A stretch of 64,000 nucleotides of DNA, from NCBI GenBank assembly GCA_964035545.1, contig OZ037765.1, positions 27,106,504-27,170,503 of the forward strand. Reading direction: 5' to 3'. Source of the DNA: Bugula neritina (Eukaryota > Bryozoa > Gymnolaemata > Cheilostomatida > Bugulidae). Below are positions 1-13,134 of this stretch, in pieces. The position numbers were made by a program, and so were the translations under genes. The notes beneath the pieces are model-generated. The model had not been told where the DNA came from, made no database searches, and worked only from the letters and a program-made list of their open reading frames with translations. Position 1 is the first letter of the stretch; each line of letters begins with the position of its first letter.

Positions 1-75
1 ATAGTGGTAATGATAAAGACAATTTAGGATTTTTTAAAGAAAAGGTAAGAACATCAAATTGATGATCTAACCTAC

Positions 76-3000
76 CTGATCATAAAGGCTTTTCTGTTTG
101 CTGGTCAACCATAAAGGCCGATTACTATCATCCAGTAGCTCATAGTCAAATGTAGATATACTATGGTTAGGACGAGGCGCTAAATGCTTTGTCAGCCATG
201 TTGGAAGGCCTGCGCCGTAGCTTAAATGAGGAAAAGCCATGTCTGAGGCATTATCACTGTCCCCTCTAAGTAGAGCGCTAGTAGAAGTATCATCGTCTAC
301 AGATGGTGGGTATTCCCTGAAATAACGCAGAAATCTATTGATGAAGTTGTGAATTTTTAAACGAAATAAATCAAATAGTAGACTGCTAGCTGCTGACCTA
401 CCAGAAACTACTGTGTTGAGAGCTTGCGGCCTGAGGCAGTTGCCCCTGTGCTGTACTTTCTGTATTACATGTCAAATTAGAGTTGCACTGAGTGTGCATG
501 ATACTTATAGGCATAGGAGCAGCATGCTGATTGACTGCCAGTGTTGAGTGATTATTACTCTTGTCATTGTTCATGGGCTCAAAACTCCCAACATTTGCAT
601 CATTCTCACTTGCGCGATTTGAAATAATATCACTGTGAATAGAATTAACAGACTCATCAGTATAACTTGGTTCGATTAAAGAAGAGCCCATCATATTAGG
701 AATAGCATTGTTAGTCATGGACCAATACACTTTATCTATTGTAGGGTGAGGCTGAGGATTATAGAGGACATAAGAAAAAGCAGGTGGTATAGGAGCATCC
801 GGGTGGAATGTTGCTTCTTGAACAACAGGCTCCCACGACTCTAAATGCATGTGAGGCATGGGCAGAGCTTTAGATAAATCTATCTCTTGACTGTACGAAG
901 CTTCACTCAAAACAGGGTTTTTTCTCTTTGTGTCAGCAGAAATTTTCACAGCAGAATCATCTTCTTTCTTGACTGCTGGCTGCGGTATTTGCATTATGCT
1001 GGAGAGTTTTTCTTCATCAATTGTGTAGCTGGGGTGATCAGTAAGTTGTAGTGAAACGTGCTCTAAGCTAGTGAGATCTCGCTGAAGGCTGGGTGACTTG
1101 GTGTATGCATGAGTAACTAAGGGAGATGCTGGACCACCAGGGTCTACAGGATTAGATGTCTTGACTGTAGAGACTGGCTGAATAAAGTCTGGACCAAACT
1201 TGTTCTTTAGAATTTCATAAGTTGATTTCCGTTTAGATTGTTTAGAATGTCTTTTTTTAGAATCTTTTCTAACTACATTCTCCGGTACCACCTTTCGAAC
1301 AGCATTGTTGTCCTGCGGGGCTAGCAAAACAAAAAAACAATTATTTTTTAACAAAGTTTGAAAACAGTGTACTATGAAAATAAACAAAATAAAATTGTAC
1401 TGTTTATCATTAGGCATGGCAAATTTTGAAACTGGAAAGTTCTATTTTATTAAACCAACCTCGAGTTGCTAGCGTTTCTTGAGTTCTAAACACATTAAGA
1501 CTACTTCTATGACTAGCTTGTCTAAGCTCTTTCTCTCCACTGGATATATGTCCTTTAGCTTTACTGATATCTAAAGCAGAGACTTCTCTGCCTCCTGCCC
1601 TAACCATGATGCTAGATGATCGGACAAATTGTCTCCCCTTGATAGAGTGCGCACTATGCTTGTGCACAGCATAGCTCTCAGTTTCAGTTTTAATAGGCAC
1701 GGACAGGTCACTATTGGAAGGTAAGCTGTTGTATAGAAAAGGTAGCTGTTTACTATGCTTAATACTCAGATTGCTACTATTTCTTGCCTTCACATCTGAA
1801 CTAGGATGAGTTGCTCTACTGGTACTGGGAATCTGGTGGGCGTCTGAAGTTGGTTGACTAAACTTGACCTTTTTAGAAGTCATTGACAATTGGTCGGAGT
1901 TGGCAGCATTGTTTGTATTCAGGACATTGGTTGGAGGTTCAACTGACATAGGAAAACCACCAGGTGTTTCATCAACACGGTCTTCTATGACTTTACATTC
2001 AACAGTGTCACTTTGCAGTGAGGTGACATCTAGAGCACTGTTTTGTTGGTCGTTCACATCACAAGCTGGCAATGAGTATGTTTCAGATGTGCATTCACTA
2101 TACGAGGATCCTCTATACTTACTCAAGGTATCATAACTCTTAATAATCTGATGAAATCGAGAAAATGAGTTACCCACAATATCTCGGTGACTTTCAACTC
2201 CTATAAATATCAAATACTGTTGCATTGAACAGAGTTTAGTAAATACGTGCTGTTTGAACAAGCAAGAACTGCACAAATGTGTGGAATTTCAGGATATGAA
2301 AATACACCCTCTCCCCTCTAGTTTTTGTATTTAGGTACTCGATCAACTTTTTTACAAAAAAAAAACAAGAAATTCTTTTACAAAAATATTCTTAAGGATA
2401 TTATATGAAATTACCCATAATGTAAGCTAAATAAATAAAATAAAATTTAAATAATCATTTGATATAATATTTGTCACACACCAACTTTACAAGATATATG
2501 AGAGTTTAGGTATGCTGAACAATGTAATAACCCCTGCAAGTGCCAAATACTGTTATGCAGTAACAGCTTGGAATGACCAAGCACACATGTTTTAGTTATT
2601 TCTACATAGAAAATTGTAGAGTATTGTAAATATTACTGGGCTGAGGAAAGGGAGAATTTCTCTAAACAATGTTGTTTCTAATTAAAAAAATTATTTAAAT
2701 TTATGAAGTTGGCAAACCTTCATCAGACGTGTAGAGTGTATAAATAGGCGTCTTATGCGATTCTTCTGGTGTATGCCGTGCAGTGAGAGGCACTCCTCGA
2801 GCTATTTTGTCTATAAGGTTCGTCCATTCACACCACACCTTATTCACCCAGTTGGTACTAAGTCTATGGTTACACAGTTCAAAATACATAGAGGCCTTGT
2901 GAGGAGAGCTTATGATGATCTTGTAGGGCTCCACAAATCTCAACTTGATTTTACTGAGAGGCAAGGCTTTGATTAGCTCGATGCCTTCCATCTCCGGATC

Positions 3001-4021
3001 TCGGGAACTGTGGTAGTACAAGACATCAGGGTGAACCTTGTAATCCAGTAGCCTCTGCTCAGCTATCAGTAGCATGATTGGTGACAATCCTAATATAAGA
3101 GATATAGAGCCAATATATTTTATGATAATCACATGCTAACAAATTAAGTGCCTCCCAGTAAGTTAAATAAACAGTTCTTGGTGTACAACCATTTTCATGA
3201 TCTTCACATATCAAGAATGTGCATATAAAATCTCAAAAACTAAGTTCAAAAGGCAGGGGAGTGACTATTCAAATGGATAATATACTTATATGTAAAGAAA
3301 ACTCAATTGATGGTTTTGAGAAAATAAAAACAATAATTTATACAACTATGCGGAGGTTTGGTGTTTCTGAAAGTACCTAGTCTATTTCTTTGTAGTTCTA
3401 AAAATTGCCAAAGTTAACCATGCACTCAAATCAACAGACATAAATTAAATATGAGAGAAAAAGCAATGCAAAAATGACATGATTACTTATAGGTTTTGAT
3501 CAAAAATCAACATGTTTGACAATGTCAACAAAAAGGGAAAATTGTATAAAAGGTAGATGCAACTTTGATACTACTTTGAAATACAATAGTGGGTTATAAT
3601 TATTTTAGCTATCATAAATAACAATAGTCAAAAGAGCACATAACTCTAATTCACAGTTTTTTCCCAAACAGCTGCACTTTAGCAAAAAAAATAACATGAT
3701 TTCTATTCGAGAAGGTAGAGAAAAAATCTGCAGATCCAAGGATACGCCATCACTAACCGACTGCTTCAAGTTTAAATACTAATATATAATTATTAGTAAA
3801 ATAATATTGATGAATTTAAAATGAAAACCCATTGGCTACTTAAACTAAAAGTAAATAATACTGTAATATAGCTTTTACTTACCTAAGAAAACTTGTTTTA
3901 CTCCTTTTCCATCGAATGTCTCACAGACAAAAGGAGATTCAATCAATATGTCCAACTCATTGAACTCATCAAACTCATCAGAGAATGCTAGCAACTTTTG
4001 TATTTGCAGAGAGGAATTCAT
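76..4021 (-). CDS. Unrecognised multi-exon protein, 3' end beyond the window
   Basis: I do not recognise this family. Five exons join in frame on the minus strand: 4021-3883, 3089-2718, 2200-1460, 1320-402 and 316-76, giving 804 codons; the last ends in a good donor (CAG|GTAGGT), so the gene continues off the left edge. The ATG at 4021 has an in-frame TAG three codons upstream. Residues 1-170 look folded: the stretch ESPFVCETFDGKGVKQ, then a segment with a closing Trp-rich helix (NKVWCEWTNLI) that could be a PH-like fold, which is inference only. Residues 170-720 are Ser/Thr/Asn-rich and probably disordered, with a basic patch near 435-450 (RKDSKKRHSKQSKRKS) that could be a nuclear localisation signal. 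Intron 1 (3090-3882) and the other introns hold no further feature I can see. The gene lies 733 bases downstream of GBE1 on the same strand. Confidence 0.7.
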
Positions 4022-4754
4022 ATTAAACTATATGCAACCAAACTATTTACATAAACATAGTATACTGAATATGTTGAGTTGTGTTAACAATACAGCCGGA
4101 AAATTCTACTATTGTTGCAACACTTTCAGCAGTTCCGATATTTCATTCTTTCTTATGCAGAATGTATTAATTTCACTTTATGGCTATAAATTAAATGAAA
4201 AATATATTTTGCAAGAGTTTACGTTGACTTCACCTCAAATCATGACATGTTCTTTCCGTCATCCCTCTAATCAGGGTCAAATTAAGCACTTTGTACAAGC
4301 AAATCTCTGATGGCTTCTCATTAGCTTGAACAAAGTCATAGAGAAGCAATTATACAGCATACCTGAACATCAGTTTTATTAGCATCTTAAAGTATGTAAA
4401 AATATATTTTAGCAAAGAACACATTTTAGCTACGAAAAAGAAACATAATAATTTTTCAATACATTTTATTACAAGCTATCTTAGCACCACCTACCACCCA
4501 AAGTGGAAATAAGTAATTAAGTATAACGCGATTTGTAATTCAGATCATCAACAATGAGGTAAAAAAGCAGCTAAATACTTCAAAAACCATATACACATTT
4601 TTTTAGAAATTTTTATGATTAGCAAAATAGTCATAACGCAATACAAATCTGAATAATATAAACAAAGCAATGAGTCTAATGTTAAGCCACCATTCCAGGT
4701 GCCGTAGGGTAGTGTGGCAGAGAAGATCTACTTACTAGAACAGTATTGGGTTGT
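4022..4754. other. Gap between GBE1 and the left-edge gene
   Basis: Non-coding. It should hold the GBE1 3' UTR and the promoter of the left-edge gene. An AATAAA on the minus strand lies at 4470-4465, 285 bases after the GBE1 stop, and is the likely GBE1 polyadenylation signal. A plus-strand open frame at 3948-4310 overlaps the first exon of the left-edge gene antisense and looks like chance. Confidence 0.5.
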
Positions 4755-7700
4755 CTACTCTACTTTAGCCAAAACCAGTGCCGTTCTACACGGAATGTAA
4801 ACCTACAACAACATGCAATACTTGTCATCATATCCCACCAACTAGTTATAGAGAGCAGTTAGTTTAGTAGATAAAACAAGGCAACTTATGTCTACTGAAA
4901 TGCATAGCTGGTTATTAGTATTCAAGTCTATACTTTGATAAACTGGACTTTTTAGCCAAGATTGTATTTGCTAAGAATATTTTTGGTATTTTATTATTCA
5001 ATGTGTGAGGATAGTTATAAATATACAGGTATAAATCTGCCCAAACTTAATAAACTTTCACAACTCATGTTAATAGATCAATGAAATATTGTAATGAATT
5101 TATTTTAAGGCTGCTAATTTGTTAACCACAAACAACAGAACTAATTAATAAAATTTATAAATAATAATAAATATCTACAAAAATGTGATTTTTCTAAAGT
5201 GTAACTGGAGATATTTGAAAATATTGTGTATGCTTTAAGTAGTAAAGTAATGGACTTTCTATTTATAATTTTAATGCCATTATATGGCCAATAATTAGGC
5301 TTACTATAGAATAATATTTATCTTGCGCTTTCAAAATAAACTAATATAATTAAATTTTTAGTACCTACATAAAAGTTAGTTTTTCAATGGTAGAGTGAAA
5401 AATGGTATTTCTTAGTTTTAATAAAAAATGAACTTGATGTAATTCTGAAGGTATGTTTATAAGTACTGCCTTAGTTAAACTTGCAGTTCATATTATCAAA
5501 ACAGTACATATATATAGTAGAGCAGCAAAAGTTTGTGTTGATTTTCTTTCAATAGTACTCAGTTAGCTGATAGAGTTCATTTGCATTAAGCAAACTTCAC
5601 AGAAAATATTCTAGAACAGCTACATGACAGAATATTTCCAGATATTACTCGAGATATTATTGAACAAACCAACAGAATATAAAATAAAAAAACAAATAGA
5701 ACTATTCAGTATAAACAACAATGATTGGTTAAACTAGAAAGAACGTAGTTACCTTAATGGAAGCAGCTCTACCAGCATATGACCAATCATCAGTGAGGTA
5801 CTCCACGCTGTGATCTAGCCTGGAATGACCACCAAACCACTCTGTGTCAGAATCCAACACTATTTTATACTTTCCATGGGAGTTCACACCTACTCTGTAG
5901 TCCACAAAACTCTCCGTTGAATGAAAGTTGAAGATGAAGACAACTCCAGCACGATCAAACACCATAACTTTGTCATGGCTGTTCTTACAACTTATGAAAC
6001 CCTGAAAAGAAACGTTTTTAAGATCACGGTTTACCAGCAGAATAAATAGCTATAAGAAATTAAATATTTTTTCAACATAAAGATAATTTTGAAAATGCAG
6101 TTTCTTAGTTGCATAGTTTCTATTACATGAGTCATGGGTGATTTTACAGTGCTTACTATTCCAAGGATTAAATTACCGAAAAAAATACTAAAAAGTTGTA
6201 AGTAAACTTGAACAAGCCAGCTAATAGTTTAAACGAGAACCTAGAAGTGTGTATACTTGAGGCTGAGTTGTTAAAGCTTTGTGAGAATAAAATCTTCATT
6301 ATACTTGAATACTCAAATATATTTGACCAACCGGTGGACATTCCAGCCATGAAAAGCGTTCTTCCAACTCATTCATAGCTTTGTCAAATCTGTAGAGAAA
6401 CTTGTATCTCAAGAGGTCATCTGATACGAGGTTAACCTGTCTCCTTGCGTAGTGATAACTCTCATTATTCCCAGCTCTTGGGAAATCCAACCACTCGGGA
6501 TGCCCATATTCATTGCCTACACACATGCGCAATGCACATAATATTCAACTAGATGGGCTCCATAGCAGGTCTAACAATGTCATAAATATTCATATAAATA
6601 AACTTTATAGCAGTTGGCTTACCAATAAAGTTAAGATAACCTTCACCCCCGAGCCCGTGAGTTAGTAGCCGTATCATCTTATGTAGAGCTAGTCCTCGGT
6701 CTATGATTGGTGTGAGGGGAGTCGTGACTGACATGAAGTCATACATTTCCTTGTCCATCAACCAGAATGCAATGGTCTTATCGCCTAAATGAGTAAAAGA
6801 AAGTTGCTGGGTTTTCAACTCTAAACTAATTCAACACCTGTCTTTAATTATAATGAACTAGTGACGGCATATTCACACTACACCATAAACAACTGCTACT
6901 GCTGTCTTGTAACAAAATTGAGTACCAAATTACACTAAGAAGGAAGTCGAGAAAAACCCTGCATTAACTAAACTAACCAACTAAGGCTTGATCATGACTT
7001 TCAGCATAGCAAATGCACGGTTCTTTATATCTTCTGTTACTCAAAGTGTAAGCTATGGCTTCCATATCCCAATCTTCATCCCGTTGCTCTTTTAGCAGCT
7101 GAAAGTAAAAATATAGCTATAGTAGAACCTGTCGTAGTAATATAGTGCTCTTCAAATATTGTAATTATTAATACTCTACAATGACTTTAAACCAATAAAA
7201 TATGCCTTTCACCTTGATCCACATATCTGGTATAGCCATAGCAAGCCGGTAATCAAACCCCAGACCTCCTTCACATACAGGTCGGCACAGGGTTGGCATC
7301 CCCGACACATCCTACAACACAGAATTGAGGTTCCCTAGGCTAACATGAACTTTGCCACACAAATTACAGACTGTTTCTTTCTGACCTAGTAACTAAAGAA
7401 GTCAAAAAATTAAAATTATTTAAATCAATGCTCATATCTTTTACTAGAAACTTGGCTGATGCTCTCACCTCGGCAATTGTTGTGACAAAGGGGTAGGTAG
7501 CGTGGAGAAAATCATTTGCCAACATGAAGTAGACTACAGACTCTGTATCCGTGTCACGACCAAAGTACTCTTTGTAGTCACCACTGAATCCAAATCCTTC
7601 AAGTTCAGAATTAGCACCATATTTTAGTTTAAAAAATTGTCAAAATCTTTTCAATGAAACAAATAGCAGCAACCAAGAGCACTGAGAGTTTAACACAGGT

Positions 7701-10700
7701 TCTGAATTTAAAGGAAGTTACTGACGCGTATTCTACTATACATTATTCTTGTCAGTAAAGTGTTTTGTGGATTTTAATTACCTACAGTAGTTTTATAGAC
7801 AAAGACTTAAGAATAGTAAACAATGTACTCTTTGGATTACAAGGAAAATACTTTGAATTGTAACGTTTCAATATCTTTTTTTATTGAAATATATTATTAC
7901 TATTACTATTATTATTGGCAAGACTTTGTAATTAAAGACTGATATGTAACTCTCCCTAAATGAACCATACCGATGCCATGATGGTGGTACAGCATCGAGG
8001 TTACCCCATCAAACCTAAAGCCATCAAAGCCATATTCTTCAATCCACCATGTCAGATTTGATAGGAGAAATCGCAGCACCTCCCAACTACAAGGCCGCAA
8101 TAACAGCAGATATTAAGATTATTCATCCCCACCGACTAGTACAGCAGTCTACATGAAACTCAATTCAACAGTCAATATGAAGTGTCCTAAAACTGTACAG
8201 TGATACAATACACCAGTACCAGACCAACTATCAGTCTAACAGTCAAAACATAGTTTTTCCTCTACAATACAATAAATATCTGCTGTCTGAAAATATCACG
8301 AAGTCTTTATCTATTAAAAATAGAGATGATGTCCTGATATAATAGCATTTAATTGTAGAGCTGTGTGATTTTTAGGAACTTTACTAATGAACTAAAATGC
8401 ATAACTGAAGCATCTGTTTTAATACTAGCTTGAAATAATACTCTGTCAATTTCTATGGCATTCTACAAAGTCAGTGAATTATGCGGAACTATTATTATTC
8501 ATATACAGTGTAATAATATGACTCATCATATACTAAGATGACTCATATTTAGGAATAATAAATTCCCAAAATTGCATGCCATAGTACTAAATAATTTTAA
8601 ACTTTAAAGTACAGGCTAATATCAAAAGAGTATAATATATAATAGTTTTAGAGCAAAATTAGTGACAGAGTATTGTTTGGTATATTTTGAAGCATAACCA
8701 GGAGGAAACATTACCAGGAAGGAACGTTACCTGGATGGAACATTACCTGGAGGGAACATTACCTGGAGGGAACATTACCTAGAGGGAACATTACCTGGAG
8801 TAGTTAAATAGCCTGCTGTCCCACAGACTGTGACTGCCTTTAGCACCACTGTGAAAGTAGCAATTATCTGAGCCGTCAAACTGATTCAATCCATCTAGAA
8901 CGTTCTTAGAGGCATGGCTGTGTACAACGTCAAGCAGGACAATGATACCCATGCTATGAGCCGTGTCAACCAGCTCCTTCAACTCTTCTGGAGTGCCATA
9001 TCGGCTGTGCAATGAGAACAAATCGGCACTAACATAGTAAAAACATAATCAAACTGCATTAGTATAATAATTATATTTCTTCTAGCCAATCAGTACAATA
9101 CTAGATCATTATTCAAACCAATCAGTGAACTGTATAATACAATATATTTATTCTAGCCAATCAGGACGTCTCATGACTCTAAAAGTATAGCCTTACCTGG
9201 AGGCAGCAAAGAAGTTGGTCACTTGGTAGCCAAAGCTTGCATAGTATACATGTTCCATAATGGCCATCATTTGTATGCAATTATATCCTGCAGATTGTAA
9301 ACAACGTAAAGTGAAAAGTAAACTCACAACGTTGGAAACCAAAAAGAACATGACATCACTCAAAGTATTGCAAAAGGTACGTAAGAACACTTACCTAAAT
9401 CCTTAATCATTGGAAGCATCACTTGAGTAAAATACGAATATGTGGAAACCTTTGGTTCAGGGGAGGCAATTCCCACATGAGACTCATAGATTCTTAGTCT
9501 TGATGGCTTTGAAGGTCTTTGGTGCTTGAAAATGTATGTCTGTATAAATAATAGAGAACTACAATTATGAAAATATCAGAATCACAGCACGTTACACGGC
9601 ATGACAACGAGTCAACTTAGTTGATATTTTACTGACTTCCTCTGTAGAAGGCATCCAGAAAACAGAGTCATAGGAAAGATTTGTGCTTTCATTTGGCTTC
9701 TTTACATATTTACTCCATGGTGAGATTCTGTCCAACAGTTGGCCTTCTTTAGTCCGGATCAGTAGCTACAACAATATCAACTGAACTTGATACTATAATA
9801 CTTCAAAACTTTATATTCATTGTAATTCAATGAAAAGTTCAACATTTGTCACCACATGGAGGAAACATTCACACAGCTGTGCTGCTACTATAATAATTAT
9901 TAAAAGTGCAGCTTTTCCTGTTATCAGGAGGAAACCAGTGGTAGAAGAGATGTGCATGTGTAAGAGAAATCTAGATACTAACTAGTACCATGGCACAGTG
10001 CAGGAATATACTATCTAATAGCAAAGTAATCTAAGTATGGCTATAACGATTACATAATCCTGGTTTAACACTTGTCCTACACATTGCCAGATAAGCAGCA
10101 AAACCTCCTTACACTATAGGCTAGGTAAGTGCTATAAATAAGTGAGAAATACTGTAGACGAACCTTTTCGTGCTTCATATAATATTTAAAATAGAAACTA
10201 AAATGTATTTTGACAAGCGAAGTATGGAAATTCAGTGATTTTTAAAATCAGCAACATTCGAAATATGTGTTATTCAAGTTTAAAAATGTATGTTTATTTA
10301 GCCATTCTTCAAAAAGACATACCCTGATTGAGTGAAGCACAGTTCTTCCTACGACTTCACTTGATGTAACTTAACAATGCCACGCAAAACACTTTTTATC
10401 CCTATTGAATATATAAATTTTCACCAGCAAAAACACCAATGTTAAAATGTAACCATCTCAAATTATTTATCTGTTTTTTGATGGCTGCTTCTAACAGCCA
10501 TGCTTTTTACAAAAGTGCTTCAATGCGGATAGGCCTTGAAAATAAGCTTTACTATCGTAAAAAGCATAATTTTTTGAGAAAAGCATAAAACAGTTTAGCT
10601 CTACTACATAATAAATTTTTCTGCTAGGCAAGTTGGTAGGTGTAAAAGATTCGATACTATAAAAAAAGATTATAACAGATGACTATTGAGAGAATTTATT

Positions 10701-11449
10701 TAAATTTTACAAACAAGAAGTTTTATTATTACAATATACTGCACGAAAATTTAATAATAGACAAGTCAATAGAATCAACATAATTCTAGAATTAGAGTTT
10801 ATAAACATCATGTACACACCTTGACAATGCTTTTATGAGGAATGTGGACAGTGGCAGGAAGGTAAAGCTCCCATTTACCATAGCCTATAGATTTGAATGG
10901 ATATTGTTCTTTCTCCCAGTGATCTAAAAAAATAAATCTTATTATGATGACAACTTGATAGATAGAATTAAATAACACTGAAAGTCATGTGCAATTCCCA
11001 ACAATAATAGAGTTGGCTTCTTACTAAAGTCTCCTCTCAAGTAAAGGGAAGTAGCATTAGGGGCCCATTCTCTCCACACTAAACCTCCATCCTCAGTCTT
11101 ATGATAGCCAAAATAGTTGTAGCCTTTTGAAAACTTCAACAGGCTTTCTTCTGAAGAGCATATCTTAGTTTTTGTATGTTCAAAACAAGCATATCTACAA
11201 TGTCCAAAATGTCAGTTGATTGTACTCATCAGCCACCAATTGCAGCGTCTAACAGTTATCACAAGACAAAATATGAAAATACTAAATATGATATTTCAGC
11301 AGCAATCATCATTAGAGAGATCTGGTATTAATGTATTGAATGATAGACCTGCGTTGTATATCATCTTGATATGGCTTCAAAAATGGATCATCATGAAACA
11401 GAAGATCCTCATTAGGAGGAGCAATAGCGCCAGTAGCAGAGAACTCCAT
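4755..11449 (-). CDS. GBE1: 1,4-alpha-glucan (glycogen) branching enzyme
   Basis: Cytosolic GH13 enzyme that cuts alpha-1,4 chains and re-attaches them as alpha-1,6 branches in glycogen synthesis. Fifteen exons sum to 2058 bases (685 aa; human about 702): 11449-11349, 11194-11025, 10923-10820, 9765-9637, 9539-9395, 9287-9197, 9004-8795, 8086-7971, 7596-7469, 7311-7213, 7098-6978, 6784-6623, 6516-6332, 6001-5753, 4802-4755. The N-terminal carbohydrate-binding part has REWAPNA and GKWELY; the catalytic barrel has DVVHSH (region I), [11 protein letters not shown] with Asp343 as nucleophile, TTIAEDVSG with Glu398 as acid/base, and YAESHDQAL with Asp467. The spacing of these three acids equals that of human Asp357, Glu412 and Asp481. 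The last exon is only 48 bases and encodes [15 protein letters not shown]. No break is seen, so the gene should be functional. Exon 7 abuts a minisatellite that duplicates its splice donor. Confidence 0.97.
8698..8800. repeat. 16-bp minisatellite at the GBE1 exon 7 donor
   Basis: About six to seven tandem copies of a 16-base unit (plus strand TACCTGGAGGGAACAT) abut and include the end of GBE1 exon 7. Read on the minus strand, each unit contains a splice-donor-like CCAG|GTAATG. The four copies nearest the exon keep AG|GTAA; the farther ones decay to CCTG|GTAATG and CCTG|GTTATG. The array appears to have grown out of the exon-intron junction. Confidence 0.9.
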
Positions 11450-12310
11450 ATTGTGATTAGATATACATGCTGTATCATAAATAAATTTCCATTCAGTTTG
11501 ACACAAATTTATTGCAATACAATATCATTTATGACAAGGTAAAACAACTTGTGACAGAAAAGCAAGTCAGCTGGTATTTGAAACTTTCTGGGATAACTTG
11601 TATTGCTGGTAGTAATATTTTAAACTGTCCCCTTTCTAAATAATCAGTCTCAGGGGTTTAAAGATAAAAATACATAACTGACAGTTGTAACAATTTATCA
11701 CACAAATGCAAAATTCAGTATCAACGAATTGAATAAATTTTTGAATTAGAACATCAAGCCCAATATTTATTATACTAATTTTAATAATCATCATTAATAT
11801 GATCAAGATATCCATTATAAAATAAGATTGCAATGGTGGCAGAGAAATATTTAGTCTTACACACATGATATTGAAGCATACTCATACTAATTGAAAGCAC
11901 AAACACAAAGCTTGTGCTTATAGTTCTAGCTAAACCAAGTTTTTTTTTTGTAATTATTTAATAACTATAGACTTGATATTATCAATATTTATATTATAGT
12001 ATCATTATTCAATTTCATAAACTAAAAACGGCATATTAACCTTTAGCTTAAGTTAAGTTATTTGTAATTGTACTACTTGCCTCTAAAACTTATAAGTAAA
12101 GCAGCTATAATATAATATTATGATAATTATAAAATCAAAAGTTTTTTCTAGCTTTATATTAAATGTATCAATACCCGTTGCAATGTCAATTTGTTAAACA
12201 TAATCACTATCAAATTCAATATGAATATCATAATCATAAATGATAATGTTACAGGTGCCAGTGCACACAAAACTACTGTGATCTCTAGAATTGTTCAGGT
12301 TCTTATTAGC

Positions 12311-12397
12311 ATAAGAAAACTTTATGTTACAACGACAATCAAAATCGGTGATTGTAACTGTAATCGTTGTTGTAATGATCACATAAAGTTTTCTTGC
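12311..12397. repeat. Imperfect inverted repeat (hairpin)
   Basis: The left arm AAGAAAACTTTATGTTACAA and its complement near 12366-12397 (TTGTAATGATCACATAAAGT) pair with a 5-base interruption. A further paired stretch, ACGACAAT with ATTG and ACGATT, brings each arm to about 35 bases around a short loop. It could be a small MITE remnant or only a local palindrome. Confidence 0.6.
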
Positions 12398-12437
12398 AAT
12401 TGAATCACAATCACAATGAGTATGGCAATCTGAATTA

Positions 12438-12512
12438 CAATGTCAACCACTACCAGTATCACAATCACAATGTCAACCACTACCAGTATCACAATCACAA
12501 TGTGAATGTGCC
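12438..12512. repeat. 30-bp tandem repeat, about 2.5 copies
   Basis: The unit starting CAATGTCAACCACTACCAGT begins at 12438 and again at 12468, and a partial third copy begins at 12498. The two full copies read as identical. It lies upstream of both GBE1 and ATP5MF. Confidence 0.85.
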
Positions 12513-12699
12513 GGTGTCAATTCAAACTAAAGCGTTTTTTACAAAACTTCAGTTTTAGTTTAATAAAAGCGTCACGTAAAGAGTCATTTACAGCGATTTA
12601 GCTAGGTTTGATAATTTTACAAGATATTTTTACATTTTTCAAAATTTATCTACCAAGTGCAAACTTAGAATTTCATTATGCAGATGCGAGAGACTTGCA

Positions 12700-12791
12700 C
12701 TTGCAGGGCTTTTACAGCACGAGGTTTTGTTTACGCTGTCATGTGTTTGTTACCCGTAAAACTGTATAATGAATTTACAATTTGACATCTG
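12700..12791 (+). promoter_or_regulatory. Possible non-coding first exon and promoter area of ATP5MF
   Basis: Weak inference. A strong donor, CTG|GTAAGTATT, occurs at 12791/12792, and a matching acceptor (ATATTTAG|TTG) lies at about 13119, just before the subunit f ATG at 13135. This would make a roughly 330-base intron in the 5' UTR. The transcription start is not determined. Confidence 0.35.
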
Positions 12792-13134
12792 GTAAGTATT
12801 TTCAACATAATTAAATTTACATAAAATTTTTAATAAAAAATTGTTTTTTAAATTTTTGAGTAGTAACTATTTTTAAATCGAAGTAAAATATTAGCCGTTT
12901 ATTTGTAGTAATAGAATGTTTCCGCTTTCCCGGTTAGCCTAAGATTTGTTTATTAAAAAGCACCTTAGGTTGAAAGCTATATTGAAATCGTGAAAAAGCT
13001 TTGCCTCGCAGGCTTCAAAATAAAGAAACCATCAGTTAGCACTTTCGTATAGTATTAGTGGCTGTTTGTAACTGTGAAGATTTACAATTTATCTCTATAA
13101 ACTGTAAGCATATATTTAGTTGAAAAATACTAAT

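Larger units (their letters stand above)
11450..13134. other. Divergent intergenic region between GBE1 and ATP5MF
   Basis: Both genes read outward, so their promoters should lie here. I see AT-rich sequence, an imperfect hairpin (12311-12397), a 30-bp tandem repeat (12438-12512) and a possible non-coding first exon for the subunit f gene ending at 12791. No convincing coding exon is present; the short open frames here have no recognisable composition. Confidence 0.5.

Noticed and set aside
2701-2717. Natural stop of the left-edge gene at 2701
   Set aside because: A donor at 2718/2717 joins in phase to the next exon at 2200, continuing the protein for hundreds of residues. The stop lies in the intron.
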